This document shows, piece after piece, positions 36,501-48,500 of a stretch of DNA of 64,000 nt. Source of the DNA: Marisa cornuarietis. Its lineage: Eukaryota; Mollusca; Gastropoda; Architaenioglossa; Ampullariidae. The stretch's first letter is position 1, and each line of letters begins with the position of its first letter. The notes below the pieces were generated by a model that worked only from the letters and a program-made list of their open reading frames with translations, made no database searches and was not told the DNA's origin. Position numbers and translations under genes: made by a program. The stretch is from the NCBI GenBank assembly GCA_004794655.1, contig SMMW01000013.1, forward strand, positions 248,001 to 312,000, written 5' to 3'.

Positions 36501-39500
36501 CCCGACTTGAACATGAGAGTGTCGGGGTGTCTTAGAGGAGACAAAGCTGATAGAAGGACGTCTCGTCCAATTTTTTGAAATTCTCCCCGTTGTCCCTGAG
36601 GGACTGTAAACCCAGACCCGTTGGCGAGTCCGGAAATAGGACCAGTCCCGAAGACGAGGCCCGACGGCTCACCAGGCTCGCAGGCATAGTTCTGGATGAT
36701 GGACCAGTCTCCCTGACAAGTGTAGGTGCCCGTACAGGACCGTCGATGAGGCTGGGCGGCTCTTCAGGCCTGTAGACGAGTCTCAGCAGGCTTGAAGGCT
36801 GTGCTGTAGAGCATTTCTCGACGGTCTGTTCTGGGAAAAAGGAAGAAAGAGAACTTACCCTGAGGGCCGGTATGGTCAGATGACAGAAATCTTTCACCGT
36901 AGTTCACAGGCTGCAATGGTATATCCAAGAGACCGCAGAAACAAGGTAGCTGACACGCTTCTTAACTGTGCCGAACTGAGTGAAAAACTGGAGTAGAGAG
37001 GCTCACTAGCGTGACAGGTGGGATGGGAGGGGGGCTGAGCTGAATTCAGGTCCTACCCTGTTGCACAGGTTTGGACAGCTGGATTTGAGGTATTTAGAGG
37101 GTGATCTCTATATAGTCATGTCATCTGGTACAGTACAAAGAAGAAATATCTTGTCTTACCTGTTCTTTTTTATCTGTCAGCATTGACCGTGCCTACCACT
37201 TAGTGATGACTTAAAATCGATTCATTGTCACCAGACGCGCCAAAATTTATTCTGGGCGATTTTAACAATTGTGATCTGTCAAAGATTTTAAAAACGTATG
37301 ACCAGTATGTAACCTGCCCAACAACCCAGAAACACACCAAACTGGATTTATGCTATGGCACTGTCCCCGCAGCCTACAAAGCCAAGCCTATGCCATCTTT
37401 TGGGGCTTCCTACCACCACAGTGTGTTTCTGGCCCCCGTGTACAGGCCTGTGTTTGAACGTGTGAAACCTGTGGCTAAGTCGGTGAAGCGCTGGACGGAT
37501 GAGAGTGTTGAGTGTTTGCGAGGCTGTTTTGATTGTACGGTGTGGGATGCTTTTTATGACTCTTGTAATTCCCCTGATGAACTGACAGATGCTGTTTCCT
37601 CATACATTTCTTTTTGTGTTGAGTCTGTAATACCCAGCAAAACCATTGTTATATTTCCCAACAACAAACCGTGGGTAACCAGAAGCTTGAAAAATGTACT
37701 TAACAAGAAAAAGCGTATCTATTTTACCGGCGATACCCTGGCAAAAAGATCTGCGAACAGAGATGTAAGGGCCGCGATCAAAAGAGCGAAAAGAGATTAT
37801 AAAGACAGATAGAACTTCGTTATTGTGCCGGTGACCTTCGTTATGCCTGGCAGGGGATCAAGTCCATGGCTTCTGTTAATCAAAAGATGGTCTGCACTAG
37901 AAAATCAGTCAAACTCAACGGCGTGAGCGACCAGGACTTGCCAAATGTTTTAAATAACTTCTATGCACGCTTCGACAACCATGATTTTTCTGAAAGAGTT
38001 AGGGAACTTAAACAGTCGCTGGTGTTAGATAACAACATTGTCATTTCTCAAGTCGGTGTGACAGAAATGCTTAAGCGGGTCAAGGTCAACAAGTCGCAGG
38101 GGCCTGATGGGATTTGTGGGCGTGTCCTGCACTTCTGTGCTGTTCAGTTGGGAGGAGTGTTTCAACATCTTTTTCAACTCTCTCTCGACTCAGGGCACAT
38201 TCCAGCACTCTGGAAACTGTCTAACATCGTCCCTCTCCCTAAAAAAACCTAACCCCAGCCAACCCAATGATTTTCGGCCAATAGCTTTAACCTCCCTTGT
38301 AATGAAAACCTTTGAGAAAATTGTAAAAAGTCTCATCTTAACATCTGTAGAGAGTAAACTGGACCCACTGCAATTTGCATACAGGAAGACGAGGGGTGTT
38401 GACGATGCCAAGTTATTCATTCTGAACACACTGTATAAACATTTAGAAAAGCCCAAGTCACATGCCAGATTACTCTTCGCAGATTTTAGTTCTGCATTCA
38501 ATACAGTGCAACCACACCTTCTGGCTTTGAGACTGATTTTTGATTTTGACCTGCCACATCAACTGGGTTTATGGATAGTGGATTTTTTGACTTGTAGACA
38601 GCAGAGGGTTTATGTTAATAGTAAATATTCTGACACAGTTTTTACAAGCACTGGCTCCCCACAGGGTTGTTGTCTGTCACCCTTGTTATTTATCATGTAC
38701 ACTGACAGCTGCAGAAGCATGGAGGAGAATAGCTACCTCATCAAGTTCTCTGATGACACTGCATTGTTGACTCTTTTACAGGAACACACAACAGATCATG
38801 GCAATGCCTTAACGAATTTTGTACAGTGGTGTGATGATAACTTTTTAGAGTTGAATGTAGATAAGACTAAAGAAATAGTTATAGACTTTAGGAAGATCAA
38901 AGAGGATTTTGTTATTCCCAGTGTGATTCATAGTAAACCTGTTGAAGTTGTTAACTCCTTCAGGTATCTGGGAACTATTTTTGATAGCCAGCTCAAATGG
39001 AACTTAAACACCGAACACATTGTTAAACGTGGCCAACAAAGAATGTATCTTTTGCATAAATTAAAGAGTTTTTCAGTTAGTCAAGTAATATTAGGCCGTT
39101 TTTACCAGTCATTCATTGAGAGTCTTCTATCTTTCTCATTTGTCTGCTGGTTTCGCAATCTCTCTGTCCATGATAGGAATAGTCTGAACAGTGTTGTTAA
39201 CATCTGCTCTAAGATAATTGGTATCAGACAGAGGGATTTAGCCTCTTTTTGTAACCAGCAAATAGTACGGAAAGCCTCATGCATTTTATCATTACCTGAT
39301 CATGTATTAACAAAAGAATTTTTATTATTAAGCTCAGGTAAACGTTATGCCATGCCTATATGTAAGAGTAACAGACACCTAAAATCATTTGTGCCATCTG
39401 CAGTCCAGCTGCTTAATGTTAGATGAGCTGTCAGTGGTGTGTGTGCGCGTGTGTGATGTTGTATGTGTATACTTGATTTCCCTGTAAGTTTTTCTTCTTT

Positions 39501-42500
39501 TTTTTTTTTTTTAAATCTATATAGAGATACATGTTTTGTTTTTGTTTTTGCCACTCACTGTTGAACTAGAGCACATGCCCACATTCAAATTGCCCACTGG
39601 GATAAATAAAGTTGGTCATTGTCATTGTCATTGTCATTGTCAAAATAATCGCAGACTAGTAAATACTAGCAACCAGATGGTATTTACTACATTTGCGAAT
39701 CACCAAAGAGTAAACTAATTCATGTTAGTTAAAATATGAGAAAAATGAGCTCCTAGGTTAACTGTGATATTTTCAATAAAATAATTAAAATTTAAGTATT
39801 TATTTGTCATATCATATAGTTACATCTTTCATTTGTTGTTCATCTTTCTTTTCTGGCAGACAGCAGTGAAAAATATTCTTGCAGTAAAGCTTTCCACCAG
39901 AAGTTATTGCAATCTGGCCTGGCTGGATGCCCTGTGGATATTGCTGAGTGCATTCTGCCTGTATTGTGTCCCCTCCAACAGTGAGCAAGGCTATGGAAAC
40001 TTGCCCATTGTTCAGCTGCAGTGATGCTGATGCTGAGTTCACCAGTACATCATGCTATTAATACAAAAATTAACTTCATCAAATTCAATCCTGATCATGT
40101 TTCTTTAACAACAATGACTGTACACTGAGGGAATTTCTTAAGATCCATTCCATTTTAACAAGCATAGGCGTATGACTATAATAAGTGTTGTGAAACTTTG
40201 TCTAGCTACATGCACACATATTTAAAAAATGATTTTCTCACACACCATGAATTCTTCCTTTCTAAATAATTTTACAATTATAATTTAACATCCCTTCCAG
40301 ACCACTTTCACAAAAAGGTAAATGAGTATATATTTTTTTCATTTGAAAGTCACTTAGTGATAAGGGAAATAACTAAGCAGGAAGAGACTTGGTTATGACC
40401 TTGTCTCTGAGAGCACAGATCTTACTTCTTCTTTGGTGATGTCTGACATGATGCTTAAGTAGATTCTTGGCCTTGAAGGTTTTGTCAGCTTAGGCCGTGT
40501 AGCAGGAACCTTGATTTTAATATCTGGAGACAAATATTATGATATATTAAAATATAATACAAATCATATTAATGAATGAGTGTATGTAGCTGAGTAAGCA
40601 AAAAAGTAACTGCATTCATACATCTTCAAATGTATTAATGAGTAAAAGGGTGAGAGTGAGTGAGGAGTATAACTGTTGTTAGATTGTTGCTAAATTGTTG
40701 TTCTACCTGCTTGAGACTTTGTACTGCCAAAGCTTCTGCGTCCTTTTCCTCCTGCTGGTAAAGATGCTGATGAGTGGGCATTGGCATCATACTGTCTAAT
40801 ATCTGGAATTTCATCATCCTCTTCGGGGAGATAGCTTGTTTCCCCAAACTGTCCAGAATCTGAATCATAACTAGAGAAAAAGCAGTCAAACTTGTCTTCT
40901 GGCATCAGAATCTTGCACATTAGATTCTGTTCTATCTCCTCGCGAACATGTTTCCAGTCAGAAGTCCAAAGAAACTGATCAAAAAGAGGCTTTTTTATAG
41001 TCCTTGCTGTGCACTTCAAACTTCTGATAAAGCTGACTGCAACAGATTTTGCTTCTTGAATGGCTGATACATTCCCTTTTATGACAACTCTATCATCAGT
41101 TTCATTTACATTCATGAGGTCGAGCCTTATCCTTTTGTCTTCTTGACGTTTTCTCTCAAAATTCTTCCAAAAGTAGTTTTGGAACAGTGTCTGGAAGGGT
41201 TTTGCCACTGTAAGGGTATCTTCCTGAATGAAGTTTTCATCCAGGAAGCTCTTCAGCTGCTGGATACATTTGTTGATGTTTCTGTTTAAACTGACAATGG
41301 TTAAGGCCTCTTTATCTTCATCCATTACCATTAGCTCTTTGTTTGCCTCTAAAACAGACTCCTTCATTTTTGCCCATCCCTCTAGTTTAATTATATCTGC
41401 CATGTCATCTTCAAATTTGATCACTCTGCGCTCCACCACATTACGACCAGCAAGAAGCATCTTTTCAGCTAGCTTTTCATCAAACGAATGCACTTCAAAT
41501 CCACCTGGTAAAATCACAACTGCACCTTCTTGATCCTGCTTCAGACACTCCCTCTCAAACATTTCTCTTGCTTTAGGAAAAGCAAACAGCTGTGATGTAA
41601 GCTGGGAACCCCAGATGTGAGAATTACATGTCATGTTGTTCATGAAATCACTTATTATTAACTTCATCTCTGTGATCTTTTCACCAACTCCTGTAAATTC
41701 AATACACTCATTCTCATCATCAAAATGAATAGACAAATCTGGAAACTTCTCTCTAGTGTCAGTTAAATGTGTTTTTAGTAGTAAAATCTTTCCTTTGGCT
41801 ATTTTCATATGTTCCTTTTTGACTTCGTGTTTTCTCTTCACATTAACTTGAGCATCTTCAATAATTTTCTTCATTTCTTTAGTAATTTCCCTTTTACTGT
41901 CTCCAACCCAGATAACGGTCAGGATGCTTCTCTGAGGATCAAAGCTTATATCTACCTCAGCGTGCTCAGACAGTTCCCTTAGTTGCTCAGTCACTTCAGC
42001 ATACTCTTCTTCGGAAACACTAAGTTCTTCCATCTCAACACTTTTTAGATAGGTCTCCACAACCCCCATTACTTTTTCTTCCCATGATTTTACAAGTTGT
42101 CTGACCCCTTCAGTCTCTGGAGTCAAAGAACAGGTCAGGGAAATTTCTTCAGGTAGACCTACCATGCTCAGATGAGCATGCTGCTCTTCCAGTAAAGCAG
42201 TAAAGTCTTTCATCACATGAGGGGCCATTTTAATGGCTGAAATCTTCACTTGAGTAGATTCGGACAAAGTAGCTGGCTCTGGTAGCCTCACATTGGGCTC
42301 GAGTTCTCCCCCACTTATTCCCAAGCATTCACAAAAGAGAGTGACATCCACTTGGTGCTCATTAATTTTGTGTTTCCTTTTAGTCACAGCCTCAGCATCT
42401 GTAAAATGAGAATCACCATTAATAATATTCATTGAAAATAAAGTGCTTTACCAAGCTGCTTGAAAATCTAAATCAATGCCTAGAAGTTTTGGCCATTTGA

Positions 42501-45500
42501 ATTCAAGTTATAGATTAAGAATGCTTTTATATCTGAAGCATGCAACAAGCACCAATCTTTTTGTTTCATTGTAAACAGATGAATATGCTGTGTGAAAGCA
42601 TTCCTTATCAGACTGTTTTAGGGCGGTCTATTTTTTGTTTAAAAAAGATCCATGAAAGTGCTTCTTACAAGGTTTAAAAATCCTTTTATAAACTTAGTAA
42701 ACGAACTCCCAGAAAGGTATGGCCCTAGCATCACAGAATACCAAAACTTACAGGTCCCTTAAAAGGTATATGGGACTGATGTCCTTCACCAGGGGACCCA
42801 TGTAGTTTGGGCATTCTGTGTAGCTAGGAGCTTGTCTCATGTGATTCATTGTCTTCTGCAAGGTAGTGTAGCTATAATTGGGTTTGCTACAATCTTGTTT
42901 AGTCACACGCCATTGCATAAAAATTAACTCTAATGAAATACTTGTCTCTATTATAGTGGTCTCCTTTTACTCAGTTCCCGATACCACATGGGGAAATCTT
43001 GCAACCCTAACTCATCTTACCACCTTTACATGCGTTCATCCATCTCAAAAACTACACCAAATCCTTGCTATGCTGTACAAGCATACCTATAATGATACTG
43101 ACGACTATACCTTTCTGGTGTAACTTTATACTGTTCATCCTAATCCTACCACCATAGCTCACCTTTAGCATCAGCAAAAGTGATCAGAGCATATTTTCCA
43201 CAATCTCCGAGCTCAACATTTGTCACATCACCTCCTCCACTGCGCCGCTTATTCTCAAAATAGTTGGACAACATGTCTGTAGATGGAGGTGGGTTTTGGG
43301 GCAAGTTTTGCACAAGGACAGTTGCACTCACTGGCACTTGCTCAACCACCAGTGTTCTTCCTTTGAAAAGCTTTTTAGTTAAAGATGATTGCACTTGATC
43401 GAAATCTGTGAAAGATATACTTGTATAAATTTAGAGCATTTCAACATTGTAAGATCATTACCATGTACATAACACATATCAGGGAAACACTTTTTTTATC
43501 AACGCAATCTGTGTTAGGATTCTGGCTTTGGCTATTGACTGTAGATATCATGCAACTTTGGTCACTCTCCATGCAATACTGGTATGGAATACACAGCAGA
43601 TACCTAAGATGCAATTTCTTAAGTCTATCAAAGAATCTCCCAATTAAGCCTTTGACTACTTGAAGAAAACAACTGGTGAACTGCCATAGTTACCAAATAT
43701 TTTTAGCAAATCCAATCAGTTGATACTTGCCTATGACATTTTCAAATATAACAACGGCTGCTTCACCATCATTGCCAAATAGGATGGATGCCACATCCTC
43801 TCCTGTCTTTGCTTCCACAAAATTTAACAGTTCATCAGTTGACCTGACATCTTCTAGCTCATTCAGCACAACACGATCTTTCATCATTTCTGGGGGTCTG
43901 TAAATACGAACAGTCACTTCCTTCCCATCAAGCTTGTGTTTACGTGAAGCCACGGTTGAAGCATCTGTGTGTACAAGAAAGTAGCCTCTTCTGAATAAAA
44001 GGTAACAAGCAAATTGTATACTGTCAGCTTCTGTTCTAACATGTAAGACAAACTTGAATTTTTCAAAAAGGGCAGTGATCTTCCCCAGTTTATAAACAAT
44101 AAGTTAAAAAATAAGTAAGTTTCAAAATATGTCATATTTTTTCTTAAAAGCTATGTCTCCATGGTTGTCAACTCATCACTACACGTGCATATCTTTAGAG
44201 CCATTTTTGGTGTGAGAACAAGGTCCTGTACATTAGGAAGAAAACTTCTACAACACTGTTGATATAATCACAGATATTTTCACTATGGCCATCTGCCAAC
44301 CTCCTCAGTTGAAGCCCTGGAAATGTGCCAGCTGATGTCATATTTAGAAACGAAACTAGGAGAAAAGGTGGTGGTGGTAGTAGTAATAACAACAACAATA
44401 AAGTACTTTTATGCCAGCTGATTGCTAACAACAATAAAGTGTTTTTATACAGTATTGGTCCCCTAAAAACAACAACAATAAAGTGTTTTAAACACTTACT
44501 GTAATAGTACCTAAATAAAAGTTCACGGAAAATGTACATAACATGCTAACAGACCATAGCATATCAACATGCAAACATGTACAGATACAACATATCAACA
44601 GCCATACATAAAAAGGAGCCATGTACACAGTGTACTACAAGAATGTCAACACCAATCAATCAATCAATCCTCTTCGTGCTATTTGCACATAAGGCCTCAA
44701 CCAGAGCCCACCACTGATGTCGATCGGCTGAAACCCGCTCCAGGCGACCCCGTGTCCAACCCTTTCCTTTCATCTCCCTTTCCACTGTTCTTCTCCAAGT
44801 TTCCTTTGGGCGGCCTCGTTTTCTTCGGCCGTCTGGAGTCCATCGTAGGGCGATTCTGGAGAGGTCTGCTGTCTGCTGGCGGAGCACATGTCCAATCCAT
44901 CGCCAACACCTTCGTTGAACCTGTGTGGTGATGGACTCGGTCTCAGTTCTTCGGTGGAGTTCTTCATTGGTGATGGTGTTTGGCCAAAAGATGTTAAGTA
45001 TGCGCCTGATTCATCTGTTTTGGAAGACGTCAAGCCTGTTACCGATGTTTTTGGTCATCTTCCATGATTCTGATCCATAAAGGAGGGTGCTGATCACATT
45101 TGACTTGAAGATTCTCAGCTTGGTCTTCTGGCTGATGTTTTTTTGCCTTCCATGTGCTCCTGAGTGAGGCGAAAGCCAGCCAGGCGTTCGCCAGTCGGGC
45201 TCGGATCTCCACCTCCGCATCCCCGGTGTTTGACATCTTGGACCCAAGATAGGTAAAACTGTCAACTTCCTCAATCTCTTCTCCATTTAGTTTGATGTTT
45301 TCTTGGACTCTGGCGTTCACTCTCATACTTTTTGTTTTCTTTGCACTGACCTTCAAGTCAAGGTTTCCAGCTGTTTCTGAGAAGGCATTTGTTTTCTCCT
45401 GCATGTCTTGGTGGCGGTGTGACAACAGGGCAATGTCATCAGCAAAGTCCAAGTCTTCCAGCATTGTTGTTGCTGTCATAGTCATGGTCCATTTGATCCA

Positions 45501-48500
45501 TCTCCTCTCTCTGTCAGTGGAATTCTTCATGATCCAGCCCATGGCCAGGATGAAAAGGAACGACGACAGAATGCAGCCCTGCTTCACCCCAGTACTGACG
45601 TTGAAGGGGGCTGTGAGCTCCGTGTCACAGACCACCTGAGATCTGAAATCGCTGTATAGCATTGCAACGACCTGGACAAGTTTTGCAGGGACTCCGTAAT
45701 GCCTCAGGATCTTCCATAAGGACGCGGTGGGTGTTGTCAAAAGCCTTCTCCAGGTCGATGAAGTTGATGTACAGCGGTGTGTTCCACTCGTTGCTCTGCT
45801 CCAGAATCTGACGCAGAGTGAAAATGAGTTCAGAGCAGGATCGCCCAGGGCGAAATCCTGCTTGCTGGGGCCGGAGGTCTTTCTCAACGGTTGCAGTCAG
45901 TCTTGACAAAACAATCTTGCTGAAGACCTTTCTGGTGAGGGAAAGAAGTGTTATACCCCTCCAGTTATTGCAGTCTCCAAGATCTTTCTTGGGTAACTTG
46001 AAGATGAGCCCTATCTTCTACGCATCGGGGATCTGTCCTGATTCCCAAACTTGCCTGAAGATTTCAGTCAACATGGGAGCTGTCACATTCACATCTGCTT
46101 TCAACATCTCTGCTGTTATTCCGTCTGCCCCTGGTGCTTTGCCGCTTTTCATTGCCTTGATTGCTGCTGTCACTTCTTCCAGGCTTGGTGGGTCTGTGCA
46201 GATGTCAAGGTCTGTATCTGCTGGCTGGATGTCTGCGAGCTGAGGGGGGTCTGGTCTGTTTAGAACTGACTTAAAATGCTCCCTCCAGCATGGTAGTTTT
46301 TCTGCCTCTCCCTGGACAACATTTCCGTTCATGTCTTTCACTGGCACTTCACTGTTTTTGAACCTGTTGTTTAGCTGTTTATTGATTTTATACAGTGTCT
46401 TCAGGTCATTTTTTCCTGGTGCTTCTTCTGCTTCATCTGCCAGTTTCTCTATGTAGTCCCTTTTGTCGGTTTTGATCATCCTCTTTACCTCTTTGTTTAT
46501 TTCTGTATATCTTCGTCTGTGTTGTTCCTTCACACGTTCAGATCTGGTGTTGTTCATTTTCTGCTAGGTTGACTTTCTCTCGTCTATCCTTTTCCATGTC
46601 TCTTCTCTGATCCACTGTTCTTTCTTTTTTCGTTGGAAGCCCAGTATATTCTCTCCTGTTTCCTGTAAGACTCGATTGAAGTCCTCTAAGGTCATCTCCT
46701 GTTGGTTCCCTAGTGCCTGGAACCTGTTCGTTACTTCCACTACAAAGGCCCGTTTGGTGGCTGGGTCTTTCAGTCTGCCAGAGTCCACTCTCTGCTGACG
46801 TGCCTGTTTTCCTCGCGATCGACGTAGCTTCAGAGAAACTGCGGCTATCACAAGAGTGTGGTCACTGGCAACGTCTGCTCCTCTGTAGGCTCTGACATCT
46901 TGAAGTGAGCTCCTCCATCTTCGGTTGATGATGACATGGTCTATCTGGTTCTTTGTGATCCCATCTTATGATGTCCACGTTGCCTTGTGGATGTCTTTGT
47001 GTTGGAAGAGTGTGCCTCCAATCAGTAGATTGTTTTCTTCACAAAAGTCTGCCAGTCTCTTTCCGTTGTCATTGATGGTCCCAATTCCATGCTTGCCCAT
47101 GATATGCTCCCTGCAGGTGTTGTCACTTCCCACCTTGGCATTGAGACCGCCGGTGATGAGCAACATATCATGGGCTCGGACGCTCTCCGAGGCTGCCTGG
47201 AGCTGATCGTAAAAAGCATCCTTGTCTTCTGCCTCGGTCTTCTGTTGGTGCATAGCAAACTAGCACTGTCAGCTTGGTGTACTTTGAATGGAATCTTGCT
47301 CTAAGAAGCCTGGGTCCATAAGGCTTCCATTCCACCAGTGTCTTTTCAGTTTTCCTATTGAGGAGTAGTGCTACTCCTTCAGAGTGTTGATCGTCTGATC
47401 TTCATGAGAACAAGACAGTATGTCCTGATGCTAGTCTCCTTTTCCCATGCCGGTCCCTCTGACCTCGCTGACTCCCAGGATGCCCAAGTTGTACTTGTCA
47501 AACTCCTTGACTAGTTGGGGTAACTTGCCAGTCTGATACAAGGTCTGGACGTTCCAACACCCCACCCTCAACTTCTGCTTCGGCTTAAGTAAATCCACCA
47601 TCGGGACGCCAGCTCCCTCTCAGGTTTGACTGTCGTCCGTCATAAGTCCAGTTCCCTGGTATGTTTCATTACCTTCGCCATCCGTAACGAGTGCTCTAGT
47701 GTTTGTTTCTGTAACGTGCTTTTTTAATATGGTGGGGTTGTTAGCCCTACCACAACCTAATTCACCTCTAGGTGAGGTGTTCATCTTAGTCGCGTCTTAC
47801 GACATGCCTGGCTGGACAGCAGGGACCCTATTCTTACAATGCTCACTAGGCAAGCATACCCCGGGGTCCCAGAAGGGGAATGTCAACACCAGTTACCGGT
47901 AATTGTTCTTTCCCTTTCAACAACTCCAAAAAAGCATTTCTCAGCTTGGTAAGCAATGTTTTCCAGACAATCTGGGTGGCAAAAGTAAACAAGCACTGAC
48001 AAAATGTTTTGAAATTCACCATGGAGACCACTATATACATCCTTCTAACTTGATGATCTAAAACAACGAATGGGCTGGAAATTATTGAGAGTTGAAAAAA
48101 GGTAAGTAGCAAGAGTATGATTAAAGTGCCTCTTTATGTGTCTTCAAGGTGTAAAGCCCTAAAGTAATAACACTCCTCCATTAACTATCATTATTTGCTA
48201 TAGTGAACAGATGAAACTAAAAAATAGAGAAAATATTGATGTTAATTTTAAATCTTTAAAAATCATTTTGCATAAAATTTCTTACCAGGTTCATGTGCAA
48301 AAGTGATGTACACCACTCCTCTTTTGTCATCAAACCTGACATCTGTGACAGGTCCGCCACCTGAACGTCGCTTGTTTTCAAAGTAGTTCCATAGCGTATC
48401 TTGACTGGTCGATTTAGCAAGGCCTTCAATGACCACACTGTTCAGTTCCTGATCATCACACCTATCATAGCTTGAGCCAGCCCTGTCTTTTGGTGGAATG

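Larger units (their letters stand above)
33092..37149 (-). mobile_element. Decayed DIRS-like tyrosine-recombinase retrotransposon in gene B intron 12
   Basis: Inverted terminal repeats of about 175-210 bp bound the element: 33092 to about 33584 (excluding a nested SINE) and about 36975-37149. Inside the left repeat, at about 33612-33707, an inverted junction reproduces both outer ends head to head, matching the internal complementary region of DIRS elements, which sits beside the right terminal repeat in element orientation. Minus-strand coding debris agrees: VPEPGGRWRPIVDLS (reverse transcriptase, about 36,220), a degenerate RNase H near 35,250, and AARVSAFHTFSDPS with GDGSVTLRTHSGF (tyrosine recombinase, about 34,400-34,300), followed by MFTKCYLWDL near 33,930. 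No target duplication is seen, as expected. All ORFs are broken. Confidence 0.78.
37170..39643 (+). mobile_element. CR1/L2/Rex1-group LINE, 5' truncated, in gene B intron 12
   Basis: Plus-strand coding in order: endonuclease C-terminus (FILGDFNNCDLS, about 37,240), linker, then a reverse transcriptase with NDFRPIALTSLVMKTFEK, FADFSSAFNTV, GSPQGCCLSPLLFIMYTD and SDDTALL, and a C-terminal domain ending LLNVR at 39426. There is a stop at 37811 and a frameshift in the A-run near 38,247. The 3' tail is (TCATTG)n at about 39,617-39,643, following an AATAAAGTTGG motif. Clade assignment within the jockey-like superfamily is tentative. Its 5' end abuts the DIRS element. Confidence 0.85.

Noticed and set aside
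35120..36897. Short ORFs considered as host genes
   Set aside because: They lie inside the DIRS-like element, are broken across frames, and where recognisable are reverse transcriptase or RNase H debris.
43726..43728. A GT two bases inside the GC donor of gene B exon 8 as the real donor
   Set aside because: It would give phase 2, while the next acceptor requires phase 1. The paralog in gene A has the same constraint.
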